DNA of 64,000 nt from Flavobacterium flavigenum (GCF_027111255.2 NZ_CP114285.2:496001-560000), one strand, 5' to 3'; counted from the stretch's first letter, positions 9,180 to 19,303 are shown. Program-made: numbers and translations. Notes: generated by a model from the letters alone, not told the origin.

Positions 9180-11360
9180 CTAATACATTTCTTTGTTTTC
9201 GCACCATTTCTCTTCCCACTGCTTTATTGATGCTCTTACTTTAGCTTCATCAAATGTTGCGTTGCTAACAGCAGATTCTCTTTGAGCCTGTAAAAACATT
9301 TTCCATCTTGGCCAGTAAAAATCTTTATACATGCCTTTCCATGCTCTTGATGCGTAGTCATTTAGGTGGCCTTCTCCTCCCCATAATGTTATCAAGGCTT
9401 TAGCATTTTTTAAATATATCTTAGATGCATCAGGAGAATTTCCATAATCCCAGGCTGATTTTAGCCAGTAATTCAGATTATTCAGCGGCTGACCTGACAT
9501 CATCCTGTCAATATCAAAAGCTGTTTTTTCTATTTCTTTAAATAAATCATCTCCTTTTTTAATGTCTTTGGATTGATAAGCTGCCACACATTTCATTAGT
9601 AAATCATCAATTCGTAATGAATAATAATGTCTTGAAACATCAATTACATCATAATTGTAAAGGTTATTTTTATTGAAATTTTTAGCTTCTTTTTTTAAGA
9701 GGTCAATCGCTTGTTTTAGTTTTTCCTTGTCTCCAGGATTGCCTTTAAATTCTGTTACTTTTAATGTAGGCCTTTTAAAAAACAAATAAGCGCCAGCCCA
9801 GTCATTCCACCAGCGGGTTTCCCAATATTTTGTGCTGTACACCGATTCTGTCAGCAATTGCCATGCTTCAATAACAGTAGCTGAAGTTTTTCCGTATCTG
9901 GCATTCAAATGTTTCTTTAACCATTCCTCTACAGGTTCTTTTCCCTGTGTCCATGGAAGATCATAAATGTATTCGTAAACTATTGAATTGTTATTCAATC
10001 CTTCAGGCATTACACCATAACCTACGATATTCCCTTTATTAGGGTTTTGCAGTAAACTGGTAAGTTCCTTTTTGTAAAAATTTAAATCTCCGTAAACCGG
10101 ATTCGATCCTCCATAATTATGTACATAGCCGTAAGACCATTGCTTACCATAAAAAGCTTCCTGATTCTCCCATACCTTATATCTGTCATTGGCATAATCC
10201 TGAACTATCATTCTGTCATTGGGTACTTTACTTAAAAAAGCTTTGGTAGCTTCTTTAGTCCAAAATTCTTTATTATCGCCAAAAAGCCATCCCTGCATTA
10301 CCCAGGTCGCTTTTGGAGAAGCTTCATTAATGGTTTCAAAAATGGTTTTTCCGTAATCTGCCAGTTCCTCATATTTGTGTTCTTCAGAAACCGGTGGTGT
10401 TATTTCATTAAAAGAATCTGCAAGATAAAATTCAGACTGTCCGTATGTTTTAGTGTAAATTTCTATAAAACGTTTTCCAATTTCTTTAAACAAAGGATCA
10501 TTTGGATCTAAAAGGTAAGTGCTTTCAAACCCTCCTCCTGACCATGATTTCAATTCCTTTATTTTTGAATTAGGATGTGACTCTGCAAAGGCCTTAGGCA
10601 CATAACCGCTAAAAGCAGGTACAACCGGATGCATACCTAAAGTTCTCATCTTTTGTAAAATCTGTTTCTGAACTTCTTTCTTTTTATTAATAAATTCCTG
10701 AGGTAAAGGTCCATCAAGGCTGTTTATATTCCCCATTCGCTGCCATGGCAAAAATGCCGGCCCTGCAAAATGAGCCTGCAATTGGCCGTCTGTCAATCCG
10801 TACGCTTTCCATAATTCCTGCCATACAGCTTCCTGTCCTTCTAATGCAGTAGGCAGATTAATTCCGTGGAGTGCCATCCAGTCAATTTCCTGTTCCCAGC
10901 GTTTCCAGTCCCACCAGGGTGTTGTGTACCCAAAAGTACAGGCGTTTAAATATTTTCTGTATTTAAAAGGTGTAGCTAGTTTTTTTGAATATGCTGGCCA
11001 CTTTTTAGGTAAGCTGATTCTATTGCCTTCCCAGCTAACCGAGGCAGCTCCAATATCCCTAAGAAATGTATAAGCCGCATAACAAACAGATGTATTGGAT
11101 GTTCCGGTAATTTTCACTCTGTTTCCTGTTACTTCAACTTCAGACCAATCCGCATTTTGGCTTTTATTTTCGATAAGATTTAAATCAAATTCTTTGGCCC
11201 TATTACCTATCAGTCTTTCCATCACCGCTAAAGCACTTTTGGTATTATCTACACTTTGACAATACACTTTAGATCCCAACAGAAATACCATTACAAAAAC
11301 CAGTATACTATTCTTTATTAAGGAATTATAGTTTTTGAATTCTAAACAATCACTTTTCAT
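9180..11360 (-). CDS. GH89 alpha-N-acetylglucosaminidase (NAGLU family)
   Basis: An exo-acting retaining glycosidase releasing terminal alpha-linked GlcNAc, the family of human NAGLU and clostridial AgnC. Visible family blocks are WKRWEQEIDWMALHGINLP, ALEGQEAVWQELWKAYGLT, YLADSFNEITPP (acid/base Glu region) and YGVMPEGLNNN (nucleophile Glu region). The 726-residue length fits. The N-terminus has a long basic n-region and a hydrophobic stretch ending VYCQ, so export by Sec to the periplasm is likely. No clear alternative start was seen. It is the first gene of a GH89-nagB unit whose promoter element lies about 185 bp upstream, leaving a long 5' leader. Confidence 0.93.
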   Translation of the reverse strand: MKSDCLEFKNYNSLIKNSILVFVMVFLLGSKVYCQSVDNTKSALAVMERLIGNRAKEFDLNLIENKSQNADWSEVEVTGNRVKITGTSNTSVCYAAYTFLRDIGAASVSWEGNRISLPKKWPAYSKKLATPFKYRKYLNACTFGYTTPWWDWKRWEQEIDWMALHGINLPTALEGQEAVWQELWKAYGLTDGQLQAHFAGPAFLPWQRMGNINSLDGPLPQEFINKKKEVQKQILQKMRTLGMHPVVPAFSGYVPKAFAESHPNSKIKELKSWSGGGFESTYLLDPNDPLFKEIGKRFIEIYTKTYGQSEFYLADSFNEITPPVSEEHKYEELADYGKTIFETINEASPKATWVMQGWLFGDNKEFWTKEATKAFLSKVPNDRMIVQDYANDRYKVWENQEAFYGKQWSYGYVHNYGGSNPVYGDLNFYKKELTSLLQNPNKGNIVGYGVMPEGLNNNSIVYEYIYDLPWTQGKEPVEEWLKKHLNARYGKTSATVIEAWQLLTESVYSTKYWETRWWNDWAGAYLFFKRPTLKVTEFKGNPGDKEKLKQAIDLLKKEAKNFNKNNLYNYDVIDVSRHYYSLRIDDLLMKCVAAYQSKDIKKGDDLFKEIEKTAFDIDRMMSGQPLNNLNYWLKSAWDYGNSPDASKIYLKNAKALITLWGGEGHLNDYASRAWKGMYKDFYWPRWKMFLQAQRESAVSNATFDEAKVRASIKQWEEKWCENKEMY

Positions 11361-11421
11361 ACAGATATCTATTTATAGATTAACACAATTTATTTTATTA
11401 AAAGCATACACATAAAAAATA

Positions 11422-11447
11422 GGGAGATTAAAATCAATTAATCTCCC
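11422..11447 (-). terminator. Terminator-like hairpin in the GH89 leader
   Basis: A perfect 10-bp stem (GGGAGATTAA at 11422-11431 with its complement at 11438-11447) has a 6-nt loop. On the minus strand it is followed by TATTTTTTATG. It lies between the presumed GH89 promoter and the GH89 start, so it may act as an attenuator, or it may only end read-through from the operon ending at 11784. Confidence 0.55.
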
Positions 11448-11545
11448 CTCAAATCAACTTAAAAACTAACACAAAATTTAAGTTCAATATTTTAAAAATA
11501 TTGACATGAAAACACTAATCTTCAACCACAATGATTAATTAATGA

Positions 11546-11600
11546 TAAAATTACTCTGAAAGAATATTTAAGAAATGGACGCATTATTCAAAACTATGGA
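11546..11600 (-). promoter_or_regulatory. GH89 operon promoter element matching the susC one
   Basis: TGGAC starts at 11576 and 11597 (21 bp apart), with TTATTCA between them as in the susC copy. A -7-like TAATTTTA at 11553-11546 sits 23 bp from the proximal repeat, the same distance as at susC. A further TGGA in inverted orientation (TCCA) lies just beyond at 11609-11612. The two elements align over about 55 bp, so both operons are probably controlled by one regulator. Confidence 0.65.
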
Positions 11601-11783
11601 CATATTATCCATTGCTTTAAATTGAAAATAATTGTTAATCTATTGATTAGAAATCACCCTTAACTATGAAGAAACTGTTAGGATAAATTTGATAATTTTG
11701 TTTGGGAGTGTTATTAAGATTTATTAATCTTTTGAACAGTATTAAAAAGGAATTATTCTTAATCTAAAAATGCTGAAGCTTTT

Positions 11784-12893
11784 TCAGTTATTAAAGTCTG
11801 CGTAATATCTTTCAAGAAGTAAAACAGCTCCATTTTGTGAAGCCAGTTCAGTAAGACCAGTTTCACACAATGCATTGATTCTACAAATCTGATCTTTGGA
11901 TGATTTTAATTTGCCTAATTTCTTATCAAAAATGCTAATAGTTTCAATAGCATTTTTTACAATCTTTATTAATTGCCTAAAATCCTCCTGAGACAATCTG
12001 TTATCTTTTACATAGTTTTCTAATCTAGCTCCCCATCTGTATTTTGGATATTGTTCAAGCCCCATAAAATGGAACATCCAGACTTCTTCATAATATCCTA
12101 AGGTCTTAATGATTCCTATATAATCTGCAATTAATTCATCATGTAGATTATTTGAAGCATAACCGTATTTTTTTAATGTATATAAATGGGTAAACTCATG
12201 TTCTCTTCTAATCGAAACAGAATTTGAAATCCATTCATCATCAGTTAATCCAAGTTGATTTGCTGCTATGTTGCTATATGGTTTTGTACTTAGAATAATC
12301 AATTTGTCTTTGTATAACGATTTATTGAGTATCACGTTAGCAAATTCCTGATTCCAGTTTTCAGAAGGATTTTTTGCCTGCCATTCTTTTTTTATATTCC
12401 TGATTCTTTCCCAATTATTGAGACCATTTATTAATACAGCACCCATTGATTGCGGAACTTCAACAGGATTATTTTTATGTAGTAAACACTGGATTATTTT
12501 AACGAAATCTTCTTGGTTTGGAATTATCAGAACAGGTATTTTACCGGCTTGACAAATATTATTCTCAAGTTTTATATTTTTAGGGTCAGTTAATTCCAGA
12601 TAACAAGGCAAACTTGTCAAATCTATTTTACCTTTAAAAACAAACTCTTTATATAATACAGATTTTTCTATTCCAGTTTCTATTGGGAAATTCAGTTGAG
12701 GATAACATCTTTTTAATAGATCAAATACATTGTTATTTGCATTGTCTTTAGAATAGTCATCCCAAAATTCATTATTTAATTCTTCTGTAAAAGATTGTTT
12801 ATTCTGAAACTTATTAAAAACATATTCTTTAAGAGGATTAGACAAATTCATAAAAGACTCCTGATTTATTCTTAGGGAAACTGAATTGTCCAT
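11784..12893 (-). CDS. Putative gluzincin-type (HExxH...ExxxD) protein of the RiPP cluster
   Basis: Not assigned to a named family. Residues 232-236 are HEFTH, an HExxH zinc site. Residues 252-260 are DELIADYIG, in which Glu253 and Asp257 match the ExxxD helix of thermolysin-like gluzincins (third zinc ligand plus supporting Asp). It has no signal peptide or membrane segment, so it is predicted cytoplasmic. It is the last gene of the export operon, 2 bp after the second ABC protein, so it probably works with precursor peptides or the exporter, for example as a second leader peptidase or core-processing enzyme. Function is inferred only from motif and position. Confidence 0.6.
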   Translation of the reverse strand: MDNSVSLRINQESFMNLSNPLKEYVFNKFQNKQSFTEELNNEFWDDYSKDNANNNVFDLLKRCYPQLNFPIETGIEKSVLYKEFVFKGKIDLTSLPCYLELTDPKNIKLENNICQAGKIPVLIIPNQEDFVKIIQCLLHKNNPVEVPQSMGAVLINGLNNWERIRNIKKEWQAKNPSENWNQEFANVILNKSLYKDKLIILSTKPYSNIAANQLGLTDDEWISNSVSIRREHEFTHLYTLKKYGYASNNLHDELIADYIGIIKTLGYYEEVWMFHFMGLEQYPKYRWGARLENYVKDNRLSQEDFRQLIKIVKNAIETISIFDKKLGKLKSSKDQICRINALCETGLTELASQNGAVLLLERYYADFNN

Positions 12894-12895
12894 AA

Positions 12896-15829
12896 TTATG
12901 CTATTTGACGTTTAGCCAGCTGTGTAAATAAACCATCCATCTGCATTAATTCGTCATAAGTACCCGATTCTGTAATTTCTCCTTTATCCAGCACAAAAAT
13001 TCGGTCTGCGTTTTTTATAGTGCTCAATCTGTGTGCAATGACAATTCGGGTTGCCTGAAGTTTGTCTAAACTTTCTGCTACAATATTTTGAGTTCTGTTA
13101 TCAAGTGCGCTGGTGGCCTCGTCCATATAGAGCAACCTTGGTTTATGCACTATTGCCCTAGCAATCATCAGTCTTTGTCTCTGTCCTCCGGAAAAAGTCC
13201 CTGCACCTTCACTTATAAATGTATGCAATTCCATCGGCATGGTCTTGATATCTTCTTCCATACCAGCCATTCGGGCTGCGTTCCAGGCATCATCTAATGT
13301 CAACTCAGAATTTCCGACAATATTCTGATAAATACTTCCGGACATTAGTGCTCCGTTTTGCAATACCACCCCAATTTGTCTTCTTACCAATTCTTTGTTC
13401 ATCGTATCAAACGTATTTCCGTCATAAAATATAGAGCCCATTTCCGGATGTTCAAATCCTAACAGTAGTCTCATGATTGTCGATTTTCCGGAACCAGAGG
13501 CACCAACAAAAGCAACCATTTCACCTGGTTTAATTTTGAAGGTAATATTTTTTAAAATTAAAGGCTGATTTTCGTTATATCGAAATGAAACCGAATTCAT
13601 TTCAATTTCGCCAGCTAATTCACCGGGATCAATACTTTGTTCTACAGATTCTGTTTCTTCTTCTAAAATAGGTTTTACCCTTTCGTAAAGCGGAATAACA
13701 TTCAGAGAAGTAATAAATGCCATGCTTAACCTTAAACTATCACTTAAAAACTTATTAAAAGCTGTTATAAAAGCCATAAATGCACCTACAGTTATCATAC
13801 TGCTCATTTTATCCGCGTTTAAAACTGTGTAATAGATAAACGAAAAAAAGAAAATACTCGTAAAGAGCGGATAAGAGCTATTAAAAACTTCCACAAAATT
13901 CTGATAACTGCCGGACCTGAATCCTAAGGTTTTTAGTTTTGAAAACTTATCTGCCCAGAGAGCAAAAACCCTTTTCTCGCCACCTGTAATTCTTATTTTA
14001 CTGATTCCTGATAAAAATTCAAAAAGAAAACCCTGTATTTCTCCCTGATATTTAGATACTTCCCTGTCATATTTTAACTTTAAACAGCCCATAACAATCA
14101 TAAATATCACGGCAACTAAGGCTAAGCCTACCCCAACCCAGGCCAAACCTGAATCGTAATAAAAAAGCAGTATTAGATTGACGAACGAAAACGCACCGCT
14201 CAGTACAGCAGTCATCAGTGTATTAGAGAGAATCTGTCGTATAGAATTAATACTAAGAACCCTATTTGTAAGGTCTCCTGCTGTGTATTTTTTGTAAAAA
14301 GTTACGGGTAGTCTTAATATATAGTCCATAACTCCCGCCTGAAGGTTAATACTGGATTTTGATTCTACACGCATTTGCAAAACACCCTGTACCAATTGAA
14401 GTCCGGCAGTAACCAGACCGATGATAATCATTATACTAAACACTTCAAAATGAATGGATCTGTCTGCTGTCGGAATAACATCGTCAAATATAATCCCGGA
14501 TAAGATTGGAATTAATAAACCTATTAAGCTGCCTGCAAAAGAAGCAAGTATTAATAATCTGGCATCTTTTTTTACGCCATTCATAGCAAAACTTAATACT
14601 TTTTTCATGGAGTTCATCTTAACATTGAATCCGGAAAAAAACATATATCCTATAGGTTCCAAACTATCTGCAATTTCCTGATTGACAACGGTCTCAGTTC
14701 CTTCAGACAAATTTTTAATCAAATATGTATCTGAGTTTTTTTGTATTAAGGCCACAGGACTATTATCGGGCTTCAAAAAAGCGAGTAAATGTCCATTTTC
14801 CTCCTTCCACCATCTGTCTCTCAGAATAATTTTACGAACTCTTATTTTAGAGCTTTTTGCAATAGCATACAACATATTATTTGCACTGCTCTGAGTAGTT
14901 TCAATGTATTTTGGCTCTTCAAATTTAAATCCTGTGTGATCTCCAATTATCTGGCATGTGGAATAGAGAATACCTGACTTATGTGTGTTTTTAGATGAAA
15001 TACGACCAATATTTTTTTTATTGCCTGAAACTATAGATTTTATTTTTTCGAGCGTATTTTTTAATTCATCTTCCTCATTTATGAGTTTATTACTAAAGTG
15101 CGTGTGTTCTAATAAACTGTTATTTTCTATACTATTACGAAGCTGATTATAAAAATAAGATTGCAGTTTTTCTAAAGAAATTAGAAAATTAATTTCTTCT
15201 TCTATAACTTCCCTTGTACTTAATATTTTTATTTCTGAATCATCGGATAAAGACTTTATCCATAACTTATTGGACACTGGTATTGGATAGCCTGTTTCAT
15301 TCGTTGAACTAATATTCATTTCATCTGAAAAAACAGAAAGATTTCCTTTAAGTAATCTTACCCAATTTATTCCATTTGAAGGATATGCTATTGAATTCTC
15401 ATGTAGTAATAATTGCTCCAAATCATTGAGCGCAATATAAACTCTTGGTGTATTATTAAAACTTAATTCGGCTGAAGTTTTTAAAATCCATTTGTTAATC
15501 ATGTTTTTTAAAAAGAAACGATCAATATTCAGAAGATCACATTTTTGAATCGACAACAATCTAGCTTCGTTTGAAAAAACAATCAGTCTAATGTTTTCAG
15601 CACATCCATTAGGTAATAAACTAAACAATAATTCTCCGTGTTTAGCAGAATAGAGATATTTTAGGGCACATAAATATTCTCCCTGATCATCAACTTTAGT
15701 ATAAAACACATTTACTTCACCTGAAATAATCATCCAGAAACTGTCTGTATTATTCAGAATCAATGGTTTTTCAACCCCGATATGTATTTTCTCTTTTACT
15801 GACATATTGCTAAATTTATTTTGTTTCAA
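12896..15829 (-). CDS. NHLM-type ABC transporter, second subunit without peptidase domain
   Basis: A half-size exporter ABC protein of the kind paired with a C39-peptidase ABC protein in nitrile-hydratase-leader microcin systems. The long N-terminal region (about 1-400) contains a cyclic-nucleotide-binding-like fold (FWMIISGEVNVFY, then HGELLFSLL) in place of a peptidase. Six membrane segments follow, then an ATPase with GASGSGKST (Walker A), FSGGQRQR (signature) and LLYMDEATSALD (Walker B). The length of 977 residues suits this class. It overlaps the upstream ABC gene by 14 bp, so translation is coupled and a heterodimer is likely. Confidence 0.9.
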   Translation of the reverse strand: MKQNKFSNMSVKEKIHIGVEKPLILNNTDSFWMIISGEVNVFYTKVDDQGEYLCALKYLYSAKHGELLFSLLPNGCAENIRLIVFSNEARLLSIQKCDLLNIDRFFLKNMINKWILKTSAELSFNNTPRVYIALNDLEQLLLHENSIAYPSNGINWVRLLKGNLSVFSDEMNISSTNETGYPIPVSNKLWIKSLSDDSEIKILSTREVIEEEINFLISLEKLQSYFYNQLRNSIENNSLLEHTHFSNKLINEEDELKNTLEKIKSIVSGNKKNIGRISSKNTHKSGILYSTCQIIGDHTGFKFEEPKYIETTQSSANNMLYAIAKSSKIRVRKIILRDRWWKEENGHLLAFLKPDNSPVALIQKNSDTYLIKNLSEGTETVVNQEIADSLEPIGYMFFSGFNVKMNSMKKVLSFAMNGVKKDARLLILASFAGSLIGLLIPILSGIIFDDVIPTADRSIHFEVFSIMIIIGLVTAGLQLVQGVLQMRVESKSSINLQAGVMDYILRLPVTFYKKYTAGDLTNRVLSINSIRQILSNTLMTAVLSGAFSFVNLILLFYYDSGLAWVGVGLALVAVIFMIVMGCLKLKYDREVSKYQGEIQGFLFEFLSGISKIRITGGEKRVFALWADKFSKLKTLGFRSGSYQNFVEVFNSSYPLFTSIFFFSFIYYTVLNADKMSSMITVGAFMAFITAFNKFLSDSLRLSMAFITSLNVIPLYERVKPILEEETESVEQSIDPGELAGEIEMNSVSFRYNENQPLILKNITFKIKPGEMVAFVGASGSGKSTIMRLLLGFEHPEMGSIFYDGNTFDTMNKELVRRQIGVVLQNGALMSGSIYQNIVGNSELTLDDAWNAARMAGMEEDIKTMPMELHTFISEGAGTFSGGQRQRLMIARAIVHKPRLLYMDEATSALDNRTQNIVAESLDKLQATRIVIAHRLSTIKNADRIFVLDKGEITESGTYDELMQMDGLFTQLAKRQIA

Positions 15830-18017
15830 TCAAATGAGAATAAATACCATTTAATTTTAGTAATTCCTGATGAGAACCCCGTTCGACTATTTTTCCATAC
15901 TCCATGACAATTATTTCATCACAATCCATTATAGTACTTAATCTGTGAGCTACAATCAGGCAGGTACATCCTCTCTTCTTAATATTATCCATTACTGTTT
16001 TTTCAGTTGTAGGGTCTAAGGCGCTGGTTGCTTCATCCATTATCAAAATAGTTGGATTACCGGCTAATGCCCTTGCAATTTCAATACGTTGCCGCTGTCC
16101 TCCGCTAAAATTGGTTCCGCCTTCCATGACAGAACTGTCATAACCGTCATTCCGTGCAGCAATAACATCATGAATAACTGCGTCACGAGCTGCATTTATA
16201 ATATGTTTCTCAGGAATCATGGAGTCCCAGAAAGATATATTCTCTTTAATAGTACCATTAAAAACAATTACATCCTGATCTACTACCGCCAGCGAACTTG
16301 TAATAATATGTCTTGGAATATCGTTTCTGTTTTTTCCGTCAAGTAAAATTTCCCCATGCCAGGGATCATAAAGACCGGAAGCTATTTTTGCAATAGTCGA
16401 TTTGCCGCTTCCAGAGCCTCCTACTAGTGCTACTCTGCTTCCGGGTCTTAGTTTTAAGTTAAAATTTTCAATTAATGCCGGCATATTAGTATTATATCCA
16501 AATGTTACATTTTTCATTTCATAATATCCCGTCAGTTTATTTTTATATTGTTCGAGAGTTGAAAGCTGTTCGTTTTTATTATGCTCTTTTTCCTTAAACT
16601 GATTGTCAATTTCATAGTTAAGTACATCATCAATCCGGTTCATATCGCTCTCTGTTTCATGAAGCATTGTTCCCACACTTACAAGCTGATTTACGGGCGA
16701 AATAAAATTTGACATTAAATAGGTAAAAGCCACCAGAGCCCCTAAAGTCATCTGCCCGTCCATTATCTGCAAAGCTCCAATTCCTAAAATTAAAGCGTTT
16801 GTCAGCGATGTAATCAAGCTGGGCAAAACATTAAGTCTGATTGTTAACCATCCTAATTCCTGTTGTGCATTCATTACTTTGGCCAGATATCCTATCCAGT
16901 TGGTAAAAAAATCATTTTCCCTCCCAGAGGCTTTTAATGTTTCGATCATGCTAATTCCGGAAGTTGTAGTACCCAAAAGTTTACCTGTTTCATTGCTCAG
17001 CCTTCTGCTTCCGTCTTTTCTGGCTGTTGAAACATATCTAAGAATAAAAATATTTAAGCCTGCCATGAAGACTCCGATTAAAGTCAGCGTTACATCATAA
17101 GAAAACATAAGCGTTGCATAAAATATAACTGCAATAACATTTAAGGCAGCATTAGCCAAATCACCACTCAATAATTTAGCTACCTTATCGTTCAGCGAAA
17201 CCCTGTTTCCAACTTCTCCGCTGTATCGCTGTGTAAAAAAGGCTATAGGCAGATGAAAAACATGCCAAAGAAATTTACTGGAAGTTACCAGAGCCAGTTT
17301 GGTTTCTAATTTAAGTAAGAAATATTGCTGAAGGTAAACCAGAACAGAATTAATAATCAGTATTGCGCCCATTATCAAAAGCAGCGGCATTACAAATCCT
17401 GAAAAATTATTTATGAGATATTTATCTATAAAAACGGTGAGAAAAGACGGTATTACAAGACCAGGAATTACTAAAAATAAACTCGCTAGAATAATGTAGG
17501 TTATACTTAATTTAGAATTTGCCACCCTTGAAAGCAGAGAAGACATCAATCCTCTTTTTTCATTTCCTTTTTGGAAAGCTGCATTTGTTTCAAAAGTTAA
17601 AACAACACCTGTGTAGCAATCATCAAATTCCTGATGGGTTACAGAATATCTTCCTTGGGCCGGATCACTTAAATACACTTTATTTTTAGTAAAGCCTTCT
17701 AAAACCAAAAAATGATTGAAATTCCAAAAAATAATGGCTGGCATTCTAACCTGCATTAGTTTTTCTATAGACTTTGCATAACCTTTACCTTCAAGTCCAA
17801 ATTCTTTGGCTGCTTTTAGAATATTAGTTGCTTTTAATCCATCTCTCGAAACCCCACAGGATATCCTTAGTTTTTCCAATGGAACAAACTTACCAAAATG
17901 GCCTAAGATAATACTTAGGGCCGCAGCACCGCACTCTACACTCTCCATCTGTAAAACAGTTGGAACCTTAACGGGTCTCGCTTGTTTTTCTATAACTAAG
18001 GTAGCACTATTTCCCAT
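15816..18017 (-). CDS. NHLM-type ABC exporter with C39 double-glycine peptidase
   Basis: Cleaves leader peptides after Gly-Gly and exports the core. The N-terminal C39 peptidase (about 15-140) has VPTVLQMESVECGAAAL with catalytic Cys29 and oxyanion Gln23, His102 in NFNHFLVLEG and Asp118 in LSDPAQG, so the triad is complete. A six-helix exporter domain follows, then GGSGSGKST, FSGGQRQR and ILIMDEATSALD. The seven precursors in this window all carry a leader ending in GG, so they are the natural substrates. The gene is 9 bp from the HlyD gene and overlaps the second ABC gene by 14 bp. Confidence 0.95.
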   Translation of the reverse strand: MGNSATLVIEKQARPVKVPTVLQMESVECGAAALSIILGHFGKFVPLEKLRISCGVSRDGLKATNILKAAKEFGLEGKGYAKSIEKLMQVRMPAIIFWNFNHFLVLEGFTKNKVYLSDPAQGRYSVTHQEFDDCYTGVVLTFETNAAFQKGNEKRGLMSSLLSRVANSKLSITYIILASLFLVIPGLVIPSFLTVFIDKYLINNFSGFVMPLLLIMGAILIINSVLVYLQQYFLLKLETKLALVTSSKFLWHVFHLPIAFFTQRYSGEVGNRVSLNDKVAKLLSGDLANAALNVIAVIFYATLMFSYDVTLTLIGVFMAGLNIFILRYVSTARKDGSRRLSNETGKLLGTTTSGISMIETLKASGRENDFFTNWIGYLAKVMNAQQELGWLTIRLNVLPSLITSLTNALILGIGALQIMDGQMTLGALVAFTYLMSNFISPVNQLVSVGTMLHETESDMNRIDDVLNYEIDNQFKEKEHNKNEQLSTLEQYKNKLTGYYEMKNVTFGYNTNMPALIENFNLKLRPGSRVALVGGSGSGKSTIAKIASGLYDPWHGEILLDGKNRNDIPRHIITSSLAVVDQDVIVFNGTIKENISFWDSMIPEKHIINAARDAVIHDVIAARNDGYDSSVMEGGTNFSGGQRQRIEIARALAGNPTILIMDEATSALDPTTEKTVMDNIKKRGCTCLIVAHRLSTIMDCDEIIVMEYGKIVERGSHQELLKLNGIYSHLIETK

Positions 18018-18026
18018 TTGTCTTTA

Positions 18027-19289
18027 TTAATATAAATCGAAAAATTTCTTGAATGCAGGTACAACAATCGTTACCGGAGGTTCTTCTTTTATGGTTACTT
18101 TTCCCATACATGAAGTACCCTCTTTTATAAACACATCAGGTCCTTTTGCAGAAGTCCATTTAAATCCGCTGTAAGATTCCGGATCGCTTTCAAAATCCAC
18201 ATGAACTTCAAACAATGTTCCTGAGGCCAGAAGACTTTTTGCCAGCTGATCATTTTTAACTGAGGTCAGCATACCCTGCTGCGTTACAGGGAAATCAGAA
18301 ACATAGGTTACTTTTCCTTTTATAAAGCCATATTCCTGAGGCTGCACGGTTGAAGGGACTACTAATGCTTCCATTCCTTTTCTAATTTTCTTTCCGTCCT
18401 GTGACGGAATATAAAGTACTCCTTTTAATTGCGAATGTTTTGTTTCATGAAGGTTTTTAAGTTTAAACAATGGTGTTCCAGCACTTACAACAACTCCTGC
18501 ATCTGTTAAAACTTCTACAACTTCACCGTCATAAGGACTTATTATATTTCTTTGAATGTCATAACGCTCGGTTAAGAATTGCAAGTTCCTTTCGGCTTCA
18601 GCAATTCTCTGTTTTTGCAAAGTAACTTTCTGCTGCAAATCAAAACCCAGATCATGCTGTTGGTTGGAAGTTTCTGCTTTTTGCCCTTTCAGTCTTTCTA
18701 TCGTATTTTTTGAAGCTTCAATTTGCTGTTTTGTATTTGCTACTTCAGATTTGGTTATTAAACCTTTACTAAGTAAACCGTTTTCAGATTCCAACTGATT
18801 ATTTAAAAACAATAATTTCTTTTTCTCTGATTCAATTTCTCCCTGAATACTAATACGTGTTTGCTTAATTAATTCACCCTGAAGTTGAGTTCCCTGATTT
18901 CCATAAGAAGATAGTTTTCCCATTTCAAACTTTCTGTCAGAAACAACAGCTTTTGCATCTTCTATTTGCTGAAGCAGTTCTGGTTGTTTTATAGTGGCGA
19001 TTATATCCCCTTTTTTTATTTTTTTGCCTATAGCTACTTTTAGTTCTACCAATTGTCCTTGCGATGTAGCTACAACTTCATGAACCTCGCCTCCCAGTAC
19101 AACACCAATTACATCTAATTTTGTTTTTACTGTTCCTGCAAATGACCAGACAACCCCTGTAAATAATGCCAAAGCAACTGTCGTAAGGGCTATCCAGGCT
19201 TTTGTTCCTGTAACTTTAATTAACTGATCTAACTTTTCTGGAGTAGAAAGTTTTTCTAACGCCGATTTTCTGAAAAAACTTGCTGACAT
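18027..19289 (-). CDS. HlyD-family secretion adaptor (NHLM type)
   Basis: The periplasmic membrane-fusion protein linking the inner-membrane ABC exporter to TolC. It has one membrane segment near residues 30-50 (TTVALALFTGVVWSF), a split lipoyl domain (VVATSQGQLVELKVAIGKKI and ISPYDGEVVEVLTDAGVVV), a long coiled-coil hairpin from about 95 to 225, and a beta-barrel region. The 420-residue length is normal. Its start is 14 bp from the end of the TolC-like gene, inside a single minus-strand operon. Confidence 0.93.
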   Translation of the reverse strand: MSASFFRKSALEKLSTPEKLDQLIKVTGTKAWIALTTVALALFTGVVWSFAGTVKTKLDVIGVVLGGEVHEVVATSQGQLVELKVAIGKKIKKGDIIATIKQPELLQQIEDAKAVVSDRKFEMGKLSSYGNQGTQLQGELIKQTRISIQGEIESEKKKLLFLNNQLESENGLLSKGLITKSEVANTKQQIEASKNTIERLKGQKAETSNQQHDLGFDLQQKVTLQKQRIAEAERNLQFLTERYDIQRNIISPYDGEVVEVLTDAGVVVSAGTPLFKLKNLHETKHSQLKGVLYIPSQDGKKIRKGMEALVVPSTVQPQEYGFIKGKVTYVSDFPVTQQGMLTSVKNDQLAKSLLASGTLFEVHVDFESDPESYSGFKWTSAKGPDVFIKEGTSCMGKVTIKEEPPVTIVVPAFKKFFDLY

Positions 19290-19303
19290 GATTTCCGGTT
19301 TTA

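Larger units (their letters stand above)
11361..11783. other. Non-coding leader and promoter region between GH89 and the RiPP export operon
   Basis: A 423-bp stretch without a credible gene. It holds a terminator-like hairpin at 11422-11447 and the 55-bp promoter element at 11546-11600. Further upstream is AT-rich sequence that follows the last gene of the peptide-export operon. Confidence 0.6.
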
